NCBI GenBank assembly: GCA_024529925.1
Contig: JAFEUB010001385.1
Span: forward strand, 124,001 to 188,000
Reading direction: 5' to 3'
Length of the DNA: 64,000 bases
From: Ophthalmolycus amberensis
Taxonomy: Eukaryota; Chordata; Actinopteri; Perciformes; Zoarcidae
Shown: piece after piece, positions 49,130 to 61,652 of the stretch
Layout: each line of letters begins with the position of its first letter
Numbering within the stretch: the stretch's first letter is position 1
The notes under the pieces: model-generated
Seen by the model: the letters and a program-made list of their open reading frames with translations, nothing else
Databases searched by the model: none
What the model was told of the DNA's origin: nothing
Translations under genes and position numbers: made by a program

Positions 49130-49802
49130 GGCCAGCCCGTGTTGCCCCGAGCAATGTGCGCCGCAACACGGTGGTAACACAAGGAAATAACACCTTGTCA
49201 AGAGAGCATGCTGAAAGAGAGGAAACGGTGCAGACCCCTCTACGATTCCCTGACAGCTCCATGCGGGAAAGGCACATGGTAGAAGTTTACCTTCAGGACT
49301 TTCTGCCGTCCGATAAAGACGGCAGCACGACAACAAGGGGATTAAAGGTGTCGTTCCCACAATAAAGGGCTTAAAGTTGTCCCACGTGCTCAGGATGACA
49401 AATTTGGCATGACCGACTTTACACAGTGCGGTTTATCCCACTGCTGATTTCACAGAGGGATTCTCAGAGTTTGCCAGTCGTTCTGGGGGTGTGTCTTAGG
49501 AAGGGACTGCTTAGGGCCAAAGTCCAGCCCCTGGCCAGAAAGGCAACTTGGGCACCGGCCCGCAAACAGTGTCAGGTCACTTTTGAGCTTATCCTTTTTG
49601 TGGATTAAACAGTCAGACAGAATTAGCCGGCACTCACGGCTAACATATTGGCCGGCAAACACATTGACGTCTGCCAGGGACAGACCTCACCCCTCGCTCT
49701 TGTGGTGGTTCATAGGGATTGCGGCCCTCCGACCCTCACCGCTGTGAAGGTGTGGTTGCGACAACAGGGGGTTCAAATGGTCGGCGGCGCCTGTGCGTCA
49801 AT

Positions 49803-49909
49803 GTGCTTGCTAAGGCAGCACATCTAATAAATTGGAATCGATACAGAGAAGATTAGCATGGCCCCTGCGAAAGGATGACACGCAAATTCGTGAAGCGTTT
49901 CCACATTTT
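49803..49909 (+). ncRNA. rnu6: U6 snRNA-like, copy 12
   Basis: Full length. 2344 bp after copy 9 and sharing its GCGGTTTATCCC variant upstream. Confidence 0.83.
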
Positions 49910-50580
49910 GGCCAGCCCGTGTTGCCCCGAGCAATGTGCGCCGCAACACGGTGGTAACACAAGGAAGTAACACCTTGTCAAGAGAGCATGCTGAAAGAGA
50001 GGAAACGGTGCAGACCCCTCTACGATTCCCTGACAGCTCCATGCGGGAAAGGCACATGGTAGAAGTTTACCTTCAGGACTTTCTGCCGTCCGATAAAGAC
50101 GGCAGCACGACAACAAGGGGATTAAAGGTGTCGTTCCCACAATAAAGGGCTTAAAGTTGTCCCACGTGCTCAGGATGACAAATTTGGCATGACCGACTTT
50201 ACACAGTGCGGCTTATCCCACTGCTGATTTCACAGAGGGATTCTCAGTTTGCCAGTCGTTCTGGGGGTGTGTCTTAGGAAGGGACTGCTTAGGGCCAAAG
50301 TCCAGCCCCTGGCCAGAAAGGCAACTTGGGCACCGGCCCGCAAACAGTGTCAGGTCACTTTTGAGCTTATCCTTTTTGTGGATCAAACAGTCAGACAGAA
50401 TTAGCCGGCACTCACGACTAACATATTGGCCGGCAAACACATTGACGTCTGCCAGGGACAGATCTCACCCCTCGCTCTTGTGGTGGTTCATAGGGATTGC
50501 GGCCCTCCGACCCTCACCGCTGTGAAGGTGTGGTTGCGACAACAGGGGGTTCAAATGGTCGGCGGCGCCTGTGTATCAAT

Positions 50581-50687
50581 GTGCTTGCTAAGGCAGCACA
50601 TCTAATAAATTGGAATCGATACAGAGAAGATTAGCATGGCCCCTGCGAAAGGATGACACGCAAATTCGTGAAGCGTTTCCACATTTT
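50581..50687 (+). ncRNA. rnu6: U6 snRNA-like, copy 13
   Basis: Full length. Preceded by TGTGTATCAAT, shared with copy 16. Following tract 780 bp, ending the trimer pattern. Confidence 0.83.
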
Positions 50688-51360
50688 GGCCAGCCCGTGT
50701 TGCCCCGAGCAATGTGCGCCGCAACACGGTGGTAACACAAGGAAATAACACCTTGTCAAGAGAGCATGCTGAAAGAGAGGAAACGGTGCAGACCCCTCTA
50801 CGATTCCCTGACAGCTCCATGCGGGAAAGGCACATGGTAGAAGTTTACCTTCAGGACTTTCTGCCGTCCGATAAAGACGGCAGCACGACAACAAGGGGAT
50901 TAAAGATGTCGTTCCCACAATAAAGGGCTTAAAGTTGTCCCACGTGCTCAGGATGACAAATTTGGCATGACCGACTTTACACAGTGCGGCTTTTCCCACT
51001 GCTGATTTCACAGAGGGATTCTCAGAGTTTGCCAGTCGTTCTGGGGGTGTGTCTTAGGAAGGGACTGCTTAGGGCCAAAGTCCAGCCCCTGGCCAGAAAG
51101 GCAACTTGGGCACCGGCCCGCAAACAGTGTCAGGTCACTTTTGAGCTTATCCTTTTTGTGGATCAAACAGTCAGACAGAATTAGCCGGCACTCACGGCTA
51201 ACATATTGGCCGGCAAACACATTGACGTCTGCCAGGGACAGATCTCACCCCTCGCTCTTGTGGTGGTTCATAGGGATTGCGGCCCTCCGACCCTCACCGC
51301 TGTGAAGGTGTGGTTGCGACAACAGGGGGTTCAAATGGTCGGCGGCGCCTGTGCGTCAAT

Positions 51361-51467
51361 GTGCTTGCTAAGGCAGCACATCTAATAAATTGGAATCGAT
51401 ACAGAGAAGATTAGCATGGCCCCTGCGAAAGGATGACACGCAAATTCGTGAAGCGTTTCCACATTTT
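51361..51467 (+). ncRNA. rnu6: U6 snRNA-like, copy 14
   Basis: Full length. Following tract 778 bp. Confidence 0.83.
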
Positions 51468-52138
51468 GGCCAGCCCGTGTTGCCCCGAGCAATGTGCGCC
51501 GCAACACGGTGGTAACACAAGGAAATAACACCTTGTCAAGAGAGCATGCTGAAAGAGAGGAAACGGTGCAGACCCCTCTACGATTCCCTGACAGCTCCAT
51601 GCGGGAAAGGCACATGGTAGAAGTTTACCTTCAGGACTTTCTGCCGTCCGATAAAGACGGCAGCACGACAACAAGGGGATTAAAGGTGTCGTTCCCACAA
51701 TAAAGGGCTTAAAGTTGTCCCACGTGCTCAGGATGACAAATTTGGCATGACCGACTTTACACAGTGCGGCTTATCCCACTGCTGATTTCACAGAGGGATT
51801 CTCAGTTTGCCAGTCGTTCTGGGGGTGTGTCTTAGGAAGGGACTGCTTAGGGCCAAAGTCCAGCCCCTGGCCAGAAAGGCAACTTGGGCACCGGCCCGCA
51901 AACAGTGTCAGGTCACTTTTGAGCTTATCCTTTTTGTGGATTAAACAGTCAGACAGAATTAGCCGGCACTCACGGCTAACATATTGGCCGGCAAACACAT
52001 TGACGTCTGCCAGGGACAGACCTCACCCCTCGCTCTTGTGGTGGTTCATAGGGATTGCGGCCCTCCGACCCTCACCGCTGTGAAGGTGTGGTTGCGACAA
52101 CAGGGGGTTCAAATGGTCGGCGGCGCCTGTGCGTCAAT

Positions 52139-52245
52139 GTGCTTGCTAAGGCAGCACATCTAATAAATTGGAATCGATACAGAGAAGATTAGCATGGCCC
52201 CTGCGAAAGGATGACACGCAAATTCGTGAAGCGTTTCCACATTTT
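52139..52245 (+). ncRNA. rnu6: U6 snRNA-like, copy 15
   Basis: Full length. Following tract 786 bp. Confidence 0.83.
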
Positions 52246-52924
52246 GGCCAGCCCGTGTTGCCCCGAGCAAGGTGCGCCGCAACACGGTGGTAACACAAGG
52301 AAGTAACACCTTGTCAAGAGAGCATGCTGAAAGAGAGGAAACGGTGCAGACCCCTCTACGATTCCCTGACAGCTCCATGCGGGAAAGGCACATGGTAGAA
52401 GTTTACCTTCAGGACTTTCTGCCGTCCGATAAAGACGGCAGCAAAAGGTGGACAACAAAGGGATTAAAGGTGTCGTTCCCACAATAAAGGGCTTAAAGTT
52501 GTCCCACGTGCTCAGGATGACAAATTTGGCATGACCGACTTTACACAGTGCGGCTTATCCCACTGCTGATTTCACAGAGGGATTCTCAGAGTTTGCCAGT
52601 CGTTCTGGGGGTGTGTCTTAGGAAGGGACTGCTTAGGGCCAAAGTCCAGCCCCTGGCCAGAAAGGCAACTTGGGCACCGGCCCGCAAACAGTGTCAGGTC
52701 ACTTTTGAGCTTATCCTTTTTGTGGATCAAACAGTCAGACAGAATTAGCCGGCACTCACGACTAACATATTGGCCGGCAAACACATTGACGTCTGCCAGG
52801 GACAGATCTCACCCCTCGCTCTTGTGGTGGTTCATAGGGATTGCGGCCCTCCGACCCTCACCGCTGTGAAGGTGTGGTTGCGACAACAGGGGGTTCAAAT
52901 GGTCGGCGGCGCCTGTGTATCAAT

Positions 52925-53031
52925 GTGCTTGCTAAGGCAGCACATCTAATAAATTGGAATCAATACAGAGAAGATTAGCATGGCCCCTGCGAAAGGATGA
53001 CACGCAAATTCGTGAAGCGTTTCCACATTTT
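52925..53031 (+). ncRNA. rnu6: U6 snRNA-like, copy 16 (one private substitution)
   Basis: GGAATCAATACAGAG instead of GGAATCGATACAGAG: one base changed just 5' of the ACAGAGA box, the only substitution I noticed within a full-length U6 copy. Confidence 0.83.
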
Positions 53032-53702
53032 GGCCAGCCCGTGTTGCCCCGAGCAATGTGCGCCGCAACACGGTGGTAACACAAGGAAATAACACCTTGT
53101 CAAGAGAGCATGCTGAAAGAGAGGAAACGGTGCAGACCCCTCTACGATTCCCTGACAGCTCCATGCGGGAAAGGCACATGGTAGAAGTTTACCTTCAGGA
53201 CTTTCTGCCGTCCGATAAAGACGGCAGCACGACAACAAGGGGATTAAAGGTGTCGTTCCCACAATAAAGGGCTTAAAGTTGTCCCACGTGCTCAGGATGA
53301 CAAATTTGGCATGACCGACTTTACACAGTGCGGCTTATCCCACTGCTGATTTCACAGAGGGATTCTCAGTTTGCCAGTCATTCTGGGGGTGTGTCTTAGG
53401 AAGGGACTGCTTAGGGCCAAAGTCCAGCCCCTGGCCAGAAAGGCAACTTGGGCACCGGCCCGCAAACAGTGTCAGGTCACTTTTGAGCTTATCCTTTTTG
53501 TGGATTAAACAGTCAGACAGAATTAGCCGGCACTCACGGCTAACATATTGGCCGGCAAACACATTGACGTCTGCCAGGGACAGACCTCACCCCTCGCTCT
53601 TGTGGTGGTTCATAGGGATTGCGGCCCTCCGACCCTCACCGCTGTGAAGGTGTGGTTGCGACAACAGGGGGTTCAAATGGTCGGCGGCGCCTGTGTGTCA
53701 AT

Positions 53703-53727
53703 GTGCTTGCTCTCTTTTCCACATTTT
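53703..53727 (+). pseudogene. U6 snRNA-like, copy 17, internally deleted
   Basis: GTGCTTGCT joins directly to CTCTTTTCCACATTTT, removing the ACAGAGA box, AGC triad and 3' stem. The downstream stem-loop region is also cut (joint near 53742-53760), shortening the unit to 606 bp. Cannot act as U6. Confidence 0.85.
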
Positions 53728-54308
53728 GGCCAGCCCGTGTTGCTGACACGTCAATGTGACAGCTCCATGCGGGAAAGGCACATGGTAGAAGTTTACCTTC
53801 AGGACTTTCTGCCGTCCGATAAAGACGGCAGCACGACAACAAGGGGATTAAAGGTGTCGTTCCCACAATAAAGGGCTTAAAGTTGTCCCACGTGCTCAGG
53901 ATGACAAATTTGGCATGACCGACTTTACACAGTGCGGCTTATCCCACTGCTGATTTCACAGAGGGATTCTCAGAGTTTGCCAGTCGTTCTGGGGGTGTGT
54001 CTTAGGAAGGGACTGCTTAGGGCCAAAGTCCAGCGCCTGGCCAGAAAGGCAACTTGGGCACCGGCCCGCAAACAGTGTCAGGTCACTTTTGAGCTTATCC
54101 TTTTTGTGGATCAAACAGTCAGACAGAATTAGCCGGCACTCACGGCTAACATATTGGCCGGCAAACACATTGACGTCTGCCAGGGACAGATCTCACCCCT
54201 CGCTCTTGTGGTGGTTCATAGGGATTGCGGCCCTCCGACCCTCACCGCTGTGAAGGTGTGGTTGCGACAACAGGGGGTTCAAATGGTCGGCGGCGCCTGT
54301 GCGTCAAT

Positions 54309-54415
54309 GTGCTTGCTAAGGCAGCACATCTAATAAATTGGAATCGATACAGAGAAGATTAGCATGGCCCCTGCGAAAGGATGACACGCAAATTCGTGAA
54401 GCGTTTCCACATTTT
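54309..54415 (+). ncRNA. rnu6: U6 snRNA-like, copy 18
   Basis: Full length. Following tract CAGCTCG, 778 bp. Confidence 0.83.
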
Positions 54416-55143
54416 GGCCAGCCCGTGTTGCCCCGAGCAAGGTGCGCCGCAACACGGTGGTAACACAAGGAAGTAACACCTTGTCAAGAGAGCATGCTGA
54501 AAGAGAGGAAACGGTGCAGACCCCTCTACGATTCCCTGACAGCTCCATGCGGGAAAGGCACATGGTAGAAGTTTACCTTCAGGACTTTCTGCCGTCCGAT
54601 AAAGACGGCAGCTCGACAACAAGGGGATTAAAGGTGTCGTTCCCACAATAAAGGGCTTAAAGTTGTCCCACGTGCTCAGGATGACAAATTTGGCATGACC
54701 GACTTTACACAGTGCGGCTTATCCCACTGCTGATTTCACAGAGGGATTCTCAGTTTGCCAGTCGTTCTGGGGGTGTGTCTTAGGAAGGGACTGCTTAGGG
54801 CCAAAGTCCAGCCCCTGGCCAGAAAGGCAACTTGGGCACCGGCCCGCAAACAGTGTCAGGTCACTTTTGAGCTTATCCTTTTTGTGGATTAAACAGTCAG
54901 ACAGAATTAGCCGGCACTCACGGCTAACATATTGGCCGGCAAACACATTGACGTCTGCCAGGGACAGACCTCACCCCTCGCTCTTGTGGTGGTTCATAGG
55001 GATTGCGGCCCTCCGACCCTCACCGCTGTGAAGGTGTGGTTGCGACAACAGGGGGTTCAAATGGTCGGCGGCGCCTGTGAGTCAATGTGCTTGCTAAGGC
55101 AGCACATCTAATAAATTGGAATCGATACAGAGAAGATTAGCAT

Positions 55144-56232
55144 AACATAAGATAAGATAAGATAGATAAGATAATCCTTTATTAGTCCCTCAGTGGGGAA
55201 ATTACAGGATTACAGCAGCATTGCTCACAAGTAATAAATGAAAGATAAAAATCAAGTAATATAATAAACTAAACAGTAGAACAGTAATAAAATAAGACAG
55301 TAAGAAGAGTATTAGATATACTAAATAAAAATATGCCAGTATATACAGAATATACAGAATATACAGGCGGATCAGGTAAATACTTAAACGTATTGGATAT
55401 TGCACGGATTAGATGAGATATTGCACCAGGTGAATGAATTAAAGTGTTCAGTGTGTGCAAAGTGTTCGTGTTCAAGTGTTAGTTGTCCACCGAGAGCAGT
55501 TTGTTGTGCAGCCTGACAGCAGCGGGGAGAAAGGACTTGCGGTACCTCTCCCTCAGACACCGGGGGTGAATCAGCCGGTGACTGAAGGAGCTGTGCAGAG
55601 CTGCCAGAGTGTCCCGCATGGGGTGGGAGGCGTGGCTCATCAGGGATGAGAGCTTCGCCATCATCCTCCTGTCTCCCACCACCTCCACAGTATCCAGTGG
55701 ACATCCCAGCACGCTGCTGGCCTTCCTCACCAGTTTGTCCAGTCTCCTCCTGTCAGCTGCCGCGATGCTGCTGTTCCAGAAGACCACTCCATAGAAGATG
55801 GCTGATGCCACCACGGAGTCGAAGAAGGTCTTCAGGAGTGCTCCCTGCACCCCAAAAGACCTCAGTCTCCTCAGCAGAAAGAGTCTGCTCTGTCCTTTTT
55901 TATAGAGAGCGTGAGCGTGGTCAGTCCAGTCCAGTTTATTGTTCAAGTGAACACCCAGGTACTTATACGACTTCACGACCTCAATGTCCAGTCCCTGGAT
56001 GCTCACCGGTGTCGGAGGAGGGCGTTTGCCCCGGCGGAAGTCCACCACCAGCTCCTTGGTCTTGCTGGAGTTGATGTGGAGGCGGTTCCGCTGGCACCAT
56101 CCTAAAAAGTCTTGGTTTAGTTCCCTGTATTCTCTGTCATCATCGGCGGAGATGAGGCCGACAATTTCAGAGTCGTCAGAGAACTTTTGCAGGTGGCAGT
56201 TTGCAGAGTTATGTTTGAAGTCCGAGGTGTAA
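55144..56232 (-). mobile_element. 5'-truncated non-LTR retrotransposon (L2/Rex-like) in U6 copy 19
   Basis: 1089 bp in minus orientation. The 3' end lies at the left, with a tail built from repeated TTATC(T) and a CTAATAAAGG-type end; the coding part enters at 56232, just before the RT FSDD box. No target-site duplication is visible and 4 bp of the target are lost. The 3' part of one element: no endonuclease domain and no N-terminal RT. Confidence 0.88.
55479..56232 (-). pseudogene. reverse transcriptase C-terminal fragment
   Basis: About 250 residues in one open frame to the stop at 55479. Visible landmarks: YTSDF...CHLQKFSDDSEIVG with the catalytic DD (FSDD in place of the usual YADD/FADD), WCQRNRLHINSSKTKELVVDF, YKYLGVHLNNKLDW, KKGQSRLFLLRRLRSF, and a C-terminal ERYRKSFLPAAVRLHN. 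This order is typical of L2/CR1-type fish LINE RTs. The frame continues upstream into antisense U6-array sequence, which is not part of the element. No stop codons inside, so the insertion may be fairly recent. Confidence 0.85.
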
Positions 56233-56949
56233 CCTGCGAAAGGATGACACGCAAATTCGTGAAGCGTTTCCACATTTTGGCCAGCCCGTGTTGCCCCGAG
56301 CAATGTGCGCCGCAACACGGTGGTAACACAAGGAAGTAACACCTTGTCAAGAGAGCATGCTGAAAGAGAGGAAACGGTGCAGACCCCTCTACGATTCCCT
56401 GACAGCTCCATGCGGGAAAGGCACATGGTAGAAGTTTACCTTCAGGACTTTCTGCCGTCCGATAAAGACGGCAGCACGACAACAAGGGGATTAAAGGTGT
56501 CGTTCCCACAATAAAGGGCTTAAAGTTGTCCCACGTGCTCAGGATGACAAATTTGGCATGACCGACTTTACACAGTGCGGCTTATCCCACTGCTGATTTC
56601 ACAGAGGGATTCTCAGTTTGCCAGTCGTTCTGGGGGTGTGTCTTAGGAAGGGACTGCTTAGGGCCAAAGTCCAGCCCCTGGCCAGAAAGGCAACTTGGGC
56701 ACCGGCCCGCAAACAGTGTCAGGTCACTTTTGAGCTTATCCTTTTTGTGGATTAAACAGTCAGACAGAATTAGCCGGCACTCACGGCTAACATATTGGCC
56801 GGCAAACACATTGACGTCTGCCAGGGACAGACCTCACCCCTCGCTCTTGTGGTGGTTCATAGGGATTGCGGCCCTCCGACCCTCACCGCTGTGAAGGTGT
56901 GGTTGCGACAACAGGGGGTTCAAATGGTCGGCGGCGCCTGTGCGTCAAT

Positions 56950-57056
56950 GTGCTTGCTAAGGCAGCACATCTAATAAATTGGAATCGATACAGAGAAGAT
57001 TAGCATGGCCCCTGCGAAAGGATGACACGCAAATTCGTGAAGCGTTTCCACATTTT
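56950..57056 (+). ncRNA. rnu6: U6 snRNA-like, copy 20
   Basis: Full length. Following tract 788 bp, with an extra G (AAAGGGGATT) and extra T (GGCTTTATCC). Confidence 0.83.
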
Positions 57057-57737
57057 GGCCAGCCCGTGTTGCCCCGAGCAAGGTGCGCCGCAACACGGTG
57101 GTAACACAAGGAAGTAACACCTTGTCAAGAGAGCATGCTGAAAGAGAGGAAACGGTGCAGACCCCTCTACGATTCCCTGACAGCTCCATGCGGGAAAGGC
57201 ACATGGTAGAAGTTTACCTTCAGGACTTTCTGCCGTCCGATAAAGACGGCAGCAAAAGGTGGACAACAAAGGGGATTAAAGGTGTCGTTCCCACAATAAA
57301 GGGCTTAAAGTTGTCCCACGTGCTCAGGATGACAAATTTGGCATGACCGACTTTACACAGTGCGGCTTTATCCCACTGCTGATTTCACAGAGGGATTCTC
57401 AGAGTTTGCCAGTCGTTCTGGGGGTGTGTCTTAGGAAGGGACTGCTTAGGGCCAAAGTCCAGCCCCTGGCCAGAAAGGCAACTTGGGCACCGGCCCGCAA
57501 ACAGTGTCAGGTCACTTTTGAGCTTATCCTTTTTGTGGATCAAACAGTCAGACAGAATTAGCCGGCACTCACGGCTAACATATTGGCCGGCAAACACATT
57601 GACGTCTGCCAGGGACAGATCTCACCCCTCGCTCTTGTGGTGGTTCATAGGGATTGCGGCCCTCCGACCCTCACCGCTGTGAAGGTGTGGTTGCGACAAC
57701 AGGGGGTTCAAATGGTCGGCGGCGCCTGTGCGTCAAT

Positions 57738-57844
57738 GTGCTTGCTAAGGCAGCACATCTAATAAATTGGAATCGATACAGAGAAGATTAGCATGGCCCC
57801 TGCGAAAGGATGACACGCAAATTCGTGAAGCGTTTCCACATTTT
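57738..57844 (+). ncRNA. rnu6: U6 snRNA-like, copy 21
   Basis: Full length. Following tract has AAGGAAAGTAAC and a unique CAGCAAGTCGG junction that looks like a mix of two subtypes. Confidence 0.83.
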
Positions 57845-58523
57845 GGCCAGCCCGTGTTGCCCCGAGCAATGTGCGCCGCAACACGGTGGTAACACAAGGA
57901 AAGTAACACCTTGTCAAGAGAGCATGCTGAAAGAGAGGAAACGGTGCAGACCCCTCTACGATTCCCTGACAGCTCCATGCGGGAAAGGCACATGGTAGAA
58001 GTTTACCTTCAGGACTTTCTGCCGTCCGATAAAGACGGCAGCAAGTCGGACAACAAAGGGGATTAAAGGTGTCGTTCCCACAATAAAGGGCTTAAAGTTG
58101 TCCCACGTGCTCAGGATGACAAATTTGGCATGACCGACTTTACACAGTGCGGCTTATCCCACTGCTGATTTCACAGAGGGATTCTCAGAGTTTGCCAGTC
58201 GTTCTGGGGGTGTGTCTTAGGAAGGGACTGCTTAGGGCCAAAGTCCAGCGCCTGGCCAGAAAGGCAACTTGGGCACCGGCCCGCAAACAGTGTCAGGTCA
58301 CTTTTGAGCTTATCCTTTTTGTGGATCAAACAGTCAGACAGAATTAGCCGGCACTCACGGCTAACATATTGGCCGGCAAACACATTGACGTCTGCCAGGG
58401 ACAGATCTCACCCCTCGCTCTTGTGGTGGTTCATAGGGATTGCGGCCCTCCGACCCTCACCGCTGTGAAGGTGTGGTTGCGACAACAGGGGGTTCAAATG
58501 GTCGGCGGCGCCTGTGCGTCAAT

Positions 58524-58630
58524 GTGCTTGCTAAGGCAGCACATCTAATAAATTGGAATCGATACAGAGAAGATTAGCATGGCCCCTGCGAAAGGATGAC
58601 ACGCAAATTCGTGAAGCGTTTCCACATTTT
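58524..58630 (+). ncRNA. rnu6: U6 snRNA-like, copy 22
   Basis: Full length. Start of the 1564-bp dimer series (copies 22, 24, 26). Confidence 0.83.
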
Positions 58631-59301
58631 GGCCAGCCCGTGTTGCCCCGAGCAAGGTGCGCCGCAACACGGTGGTAACACAAGGAAGTAACACCTTGTC
58701 AAGAGAGCATGCTGAAAGAGAGGAAACGGTGCAGACCCCTCTACGATTCCCTGACAGCTCCATGCGGGAAAGGCACATGGTAGAAGTTTACCTTCAGGAC
58801 TTTCTGCCGTCCGATAAAGACGGCAGCTCGACAACAAGGGGATTAAAGGTGTCGTTCCCACAATAAAGGGCTTAAAGTTGTCCCACGTGCTCAGGATGAC
58901 AAATTTGGCATGACCGACTTTACACAGTGCGGCTTATCCCACTGCTGATTTCACAGAGGGATTCTCAGTTTGCCAGTCGTTCTGGGGGTGTGTCTTAGGA
59001 AGGGACTGCTTAGGGCCAAAGTCCAGCCCCTGGCCAGAAAGGCAACTTGGGCACCGGCCCGCAAACAGTGTCAGGTCACTTTTGAGCTTATCCTTTTTGT
59101 GGATTAAACAGTCAGACAGAATTAGCCGGCACTCACGGCTAACATATTGGCCGGCAAACACATTGACGTCTGCCAGGGACAGACCTCACCCCTCGCTCTT
59201 GTGGTGGTTCATAGGGATTGCGGCCCTCCGACCCTCACCGCTGTGAAGGTGTGGTTGCGACAACAGGGGGTTCAAATGGTCGGCGGCGCCTGTGCGTCAA
59301 T

Positions 59302-59408
59302 GTGCTTGCTAAGGCAGCACATCTAATAAATTGGAATCGATACAGAGAAGATTAGCATGGCCCCTGCGAAAGGATGACACGCAAATTCGTGAAGCGTTTC
59401 CACATTTT
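59302..59408 (+). ncRNA. rnu6: U6 snRNA-like, copy 23
   Basis: Full length. Following tract has GACACCTCC instead of GACAGCTCC, shared with copy 25. Confidence 0.83.
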
Positions 59409-60087
59409 GGCCAGCCCGTGTTGCCCCGAGCAAGGTGCGCCGCAACACGGTGGTAACACAAGGAAGTAACACCTTGTCAAGAGAGCATGCTGAAAGAGAG
59501 GAAACGGTGCAGACCCCTCTACGATTCCCTGACACCTCCATGCGGGAAAGGCACATGGTAGAAGTTTACCTTCAGGACTTTCTGCCGTCCGATAAAGACG
59601 GCAGCAAAAGGTGGACAACAAAGGGATTAAAGGTGTCGTTCCCACAATAAAGGGCTTAAAGTTGTCCCACGTGCTCAGGATGACAAATTTGGCATGACCG
59701 ACTTTACACAGTGCGGCTTATCCCACTGCTGATTTCACAGAGGGATTCTCAGAGTTTGCCAGTCGTTCTGGGGGTGTGTCTTAGGAAGGGACTGCTTAGG
59801 GCCAAAGTCCAGCGCCTGGCCAGAAAGGCAACTTGGGCACCGGCCCGCAAACAGTGTCAGGTCACTTTTGAGCTTATCCTTTTTGTGGATCAAACAGTCA
59901 GACAGAATTAGCCGGCACTCACGGCTAACATATTGGCCGGCAAACACATTGACGTCTGCCAGGGACAGATCTCACCCCTCGCTCTTGTGGTGGTTCATAG
60001 GGATTGCGGCCCTCCGACCCTCACCGCTGTGAAGGTGTGGTTGCGACAACAGGGGGTTCAAATGGTCGGCGGCGCCTGTGCGTCAAT

Positions 60088-60194
60088 GTGCTTGCTAAGG
60101 CAGCACATCTAATAAATTGGAATCGATACAGAGAAGATTAGCATGGCCCCTGCGAAAGGATGACACGCAAATTCGTGAAGCGTTTCCACATTTT
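60088..60194 (+). ncRNA. rnu6: U6 snRNA-like, copy 24
   Basis: Full length. 1564 bp after copy 22; following tract has one extra G (GGTGGGTAAC). Confidence 0.83.
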
Positions 60195-60866
60195 GGCCAG
60201 CCCGTGTTGCCCCGAGCAAGGTGCGCCGCAACACGGTGGGTAACACAAGGAAGTAACACCTTGTCAAGAGAGCATGCTGAAAGAGAGGAAACGGTGCAGA
60301 CCCCTCTACGATTCCCTGACAGCTCCATGCGGGAAAGGCACATGGTAGAAGTTTACCTTCAGGACTTTCTGCCGTCCGATAAAGACGGCAGCTCGACAAC
60401 AAGGGGATTAAAGGTGTCGTTCCCACAATAAAGGGCTTAAAGTTGTCCCACGTGCTCAGGATGACAAATTTGGCATGACCGACTTTACACAGTGCGGCTT
60501 ATCCCACTGCTGATTTCACAGAGGGATTCTCAGTTTGCCAGTCGTTCTGGGGGTGTGTCTTAGGAAGGGACTGCTTAGGGCCAAAGTCCAGCCCCTGGCC
60601 AGAAAGGCAACTTGGGCACCGGCCCGCAAACAGTGTCAGGTCACTTTTGAGCTTATCCTTTTTGTGGATTAAACAGTCAGACAGAATTAGCCGGCACTCA
60701 CGGCTAACATATTGGCCGGCAAACACATTGACGTCTGCCAGGGACAGACCTCACCCCTCGCTCTTGTGGTGGTTCATAGGGATTGCGGCCCTCCGACCCT
60801 CACCGCTGTGAAGGTGTGGTTGCGACAACAGGGGGTTCAAATGGTCGGCGGCGCCTGTGAGTCAAT

Positions 60867-60973
60867 GTGCTTGCTAAGGCAGCACATCTAATAAATTGGA
60901 ATCGATACAGAGAAGATTAGCATGGCCCCTGCGAAAGGATGACACGCAAATTCGTGAAGCGTTTCCACATTTT
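60867..60973 (+). ncRNA. rnu6: U6 snRNA-like, copy 25
   Basis: Full length. 1565 bp after copy 23. Confidence 0.83.
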
Positions 60974-61652
60974 GGCCAGCCCGTGTTGCCCCGAGCAAGG
61001 TGCGCCGCAACACGGTGGTAACACAAGGAAGTAACACCTTGTCAAGAGAGCATGCTGAAAGAGAGGAAACGGTGCAGACCCCTCTACGATTCCCTGACAC
61101 CTCCATGCGGGAAAGGCACATGGTAGAAGTTTACCTTCAGGACTTTCTGCCGTCCGATAAAGACGGCAGCAAAAGGTGGACAACAAAGGGATTAAAGGTG
61201 TCGTTCCCACAATAAAGGGCTTAAAGTTGTCCCACGTGCTCAGGATGACAAATTTGGCATGACCGACTTTACACAGTGCGGCTTATCCCACTGCTGATTT
61301 CACAGAGGGATTCTCAGAGTTTGCCAGTCGTTCTGGGGGTGTGTCTTAGGAAGGGACTGCTTAGGGCCAAAGTCCAGCGCCTGGCCAGAAAGGCAACTTG
61401 GGCACCGGCCCGCAAACAGTGTCAGGTCACTTTTGAGCTTATCCTTTTTGTGGATCAAACAGTCAGACAGAATTAGCCGGCACTCACGGCTAACATATTG
61501 GCCGGCAAACACATTGACGTCTGCCAGGGACAGATCTCACCCCTCGCTCTTGTGGTGGTTCATAGGGATTGCGGCCCTCCGACCCTCACCGCTGTGAAGG
61601 TGTGGTTGCGACAACAGGGGGTTCAAATGGTCGGCGGCGCCTGTGCGTCAAT

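Larger units (their letters stand above)
55087..56278 (+). pseudogene. U6 snRNA-like, copy 19, split by a LINE
   Basis: U6 nt 1-57 at 55087-55143 (to AGATTAGCAT), then LINE sequence, then U6 nt 62-107 at 56233-56278 (from CCTGCGAAAGG). Four bases (GGCC) are missing at the joint. The break falls between the AGC triad and the 3' stem-loop. Confidence 0.88.
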
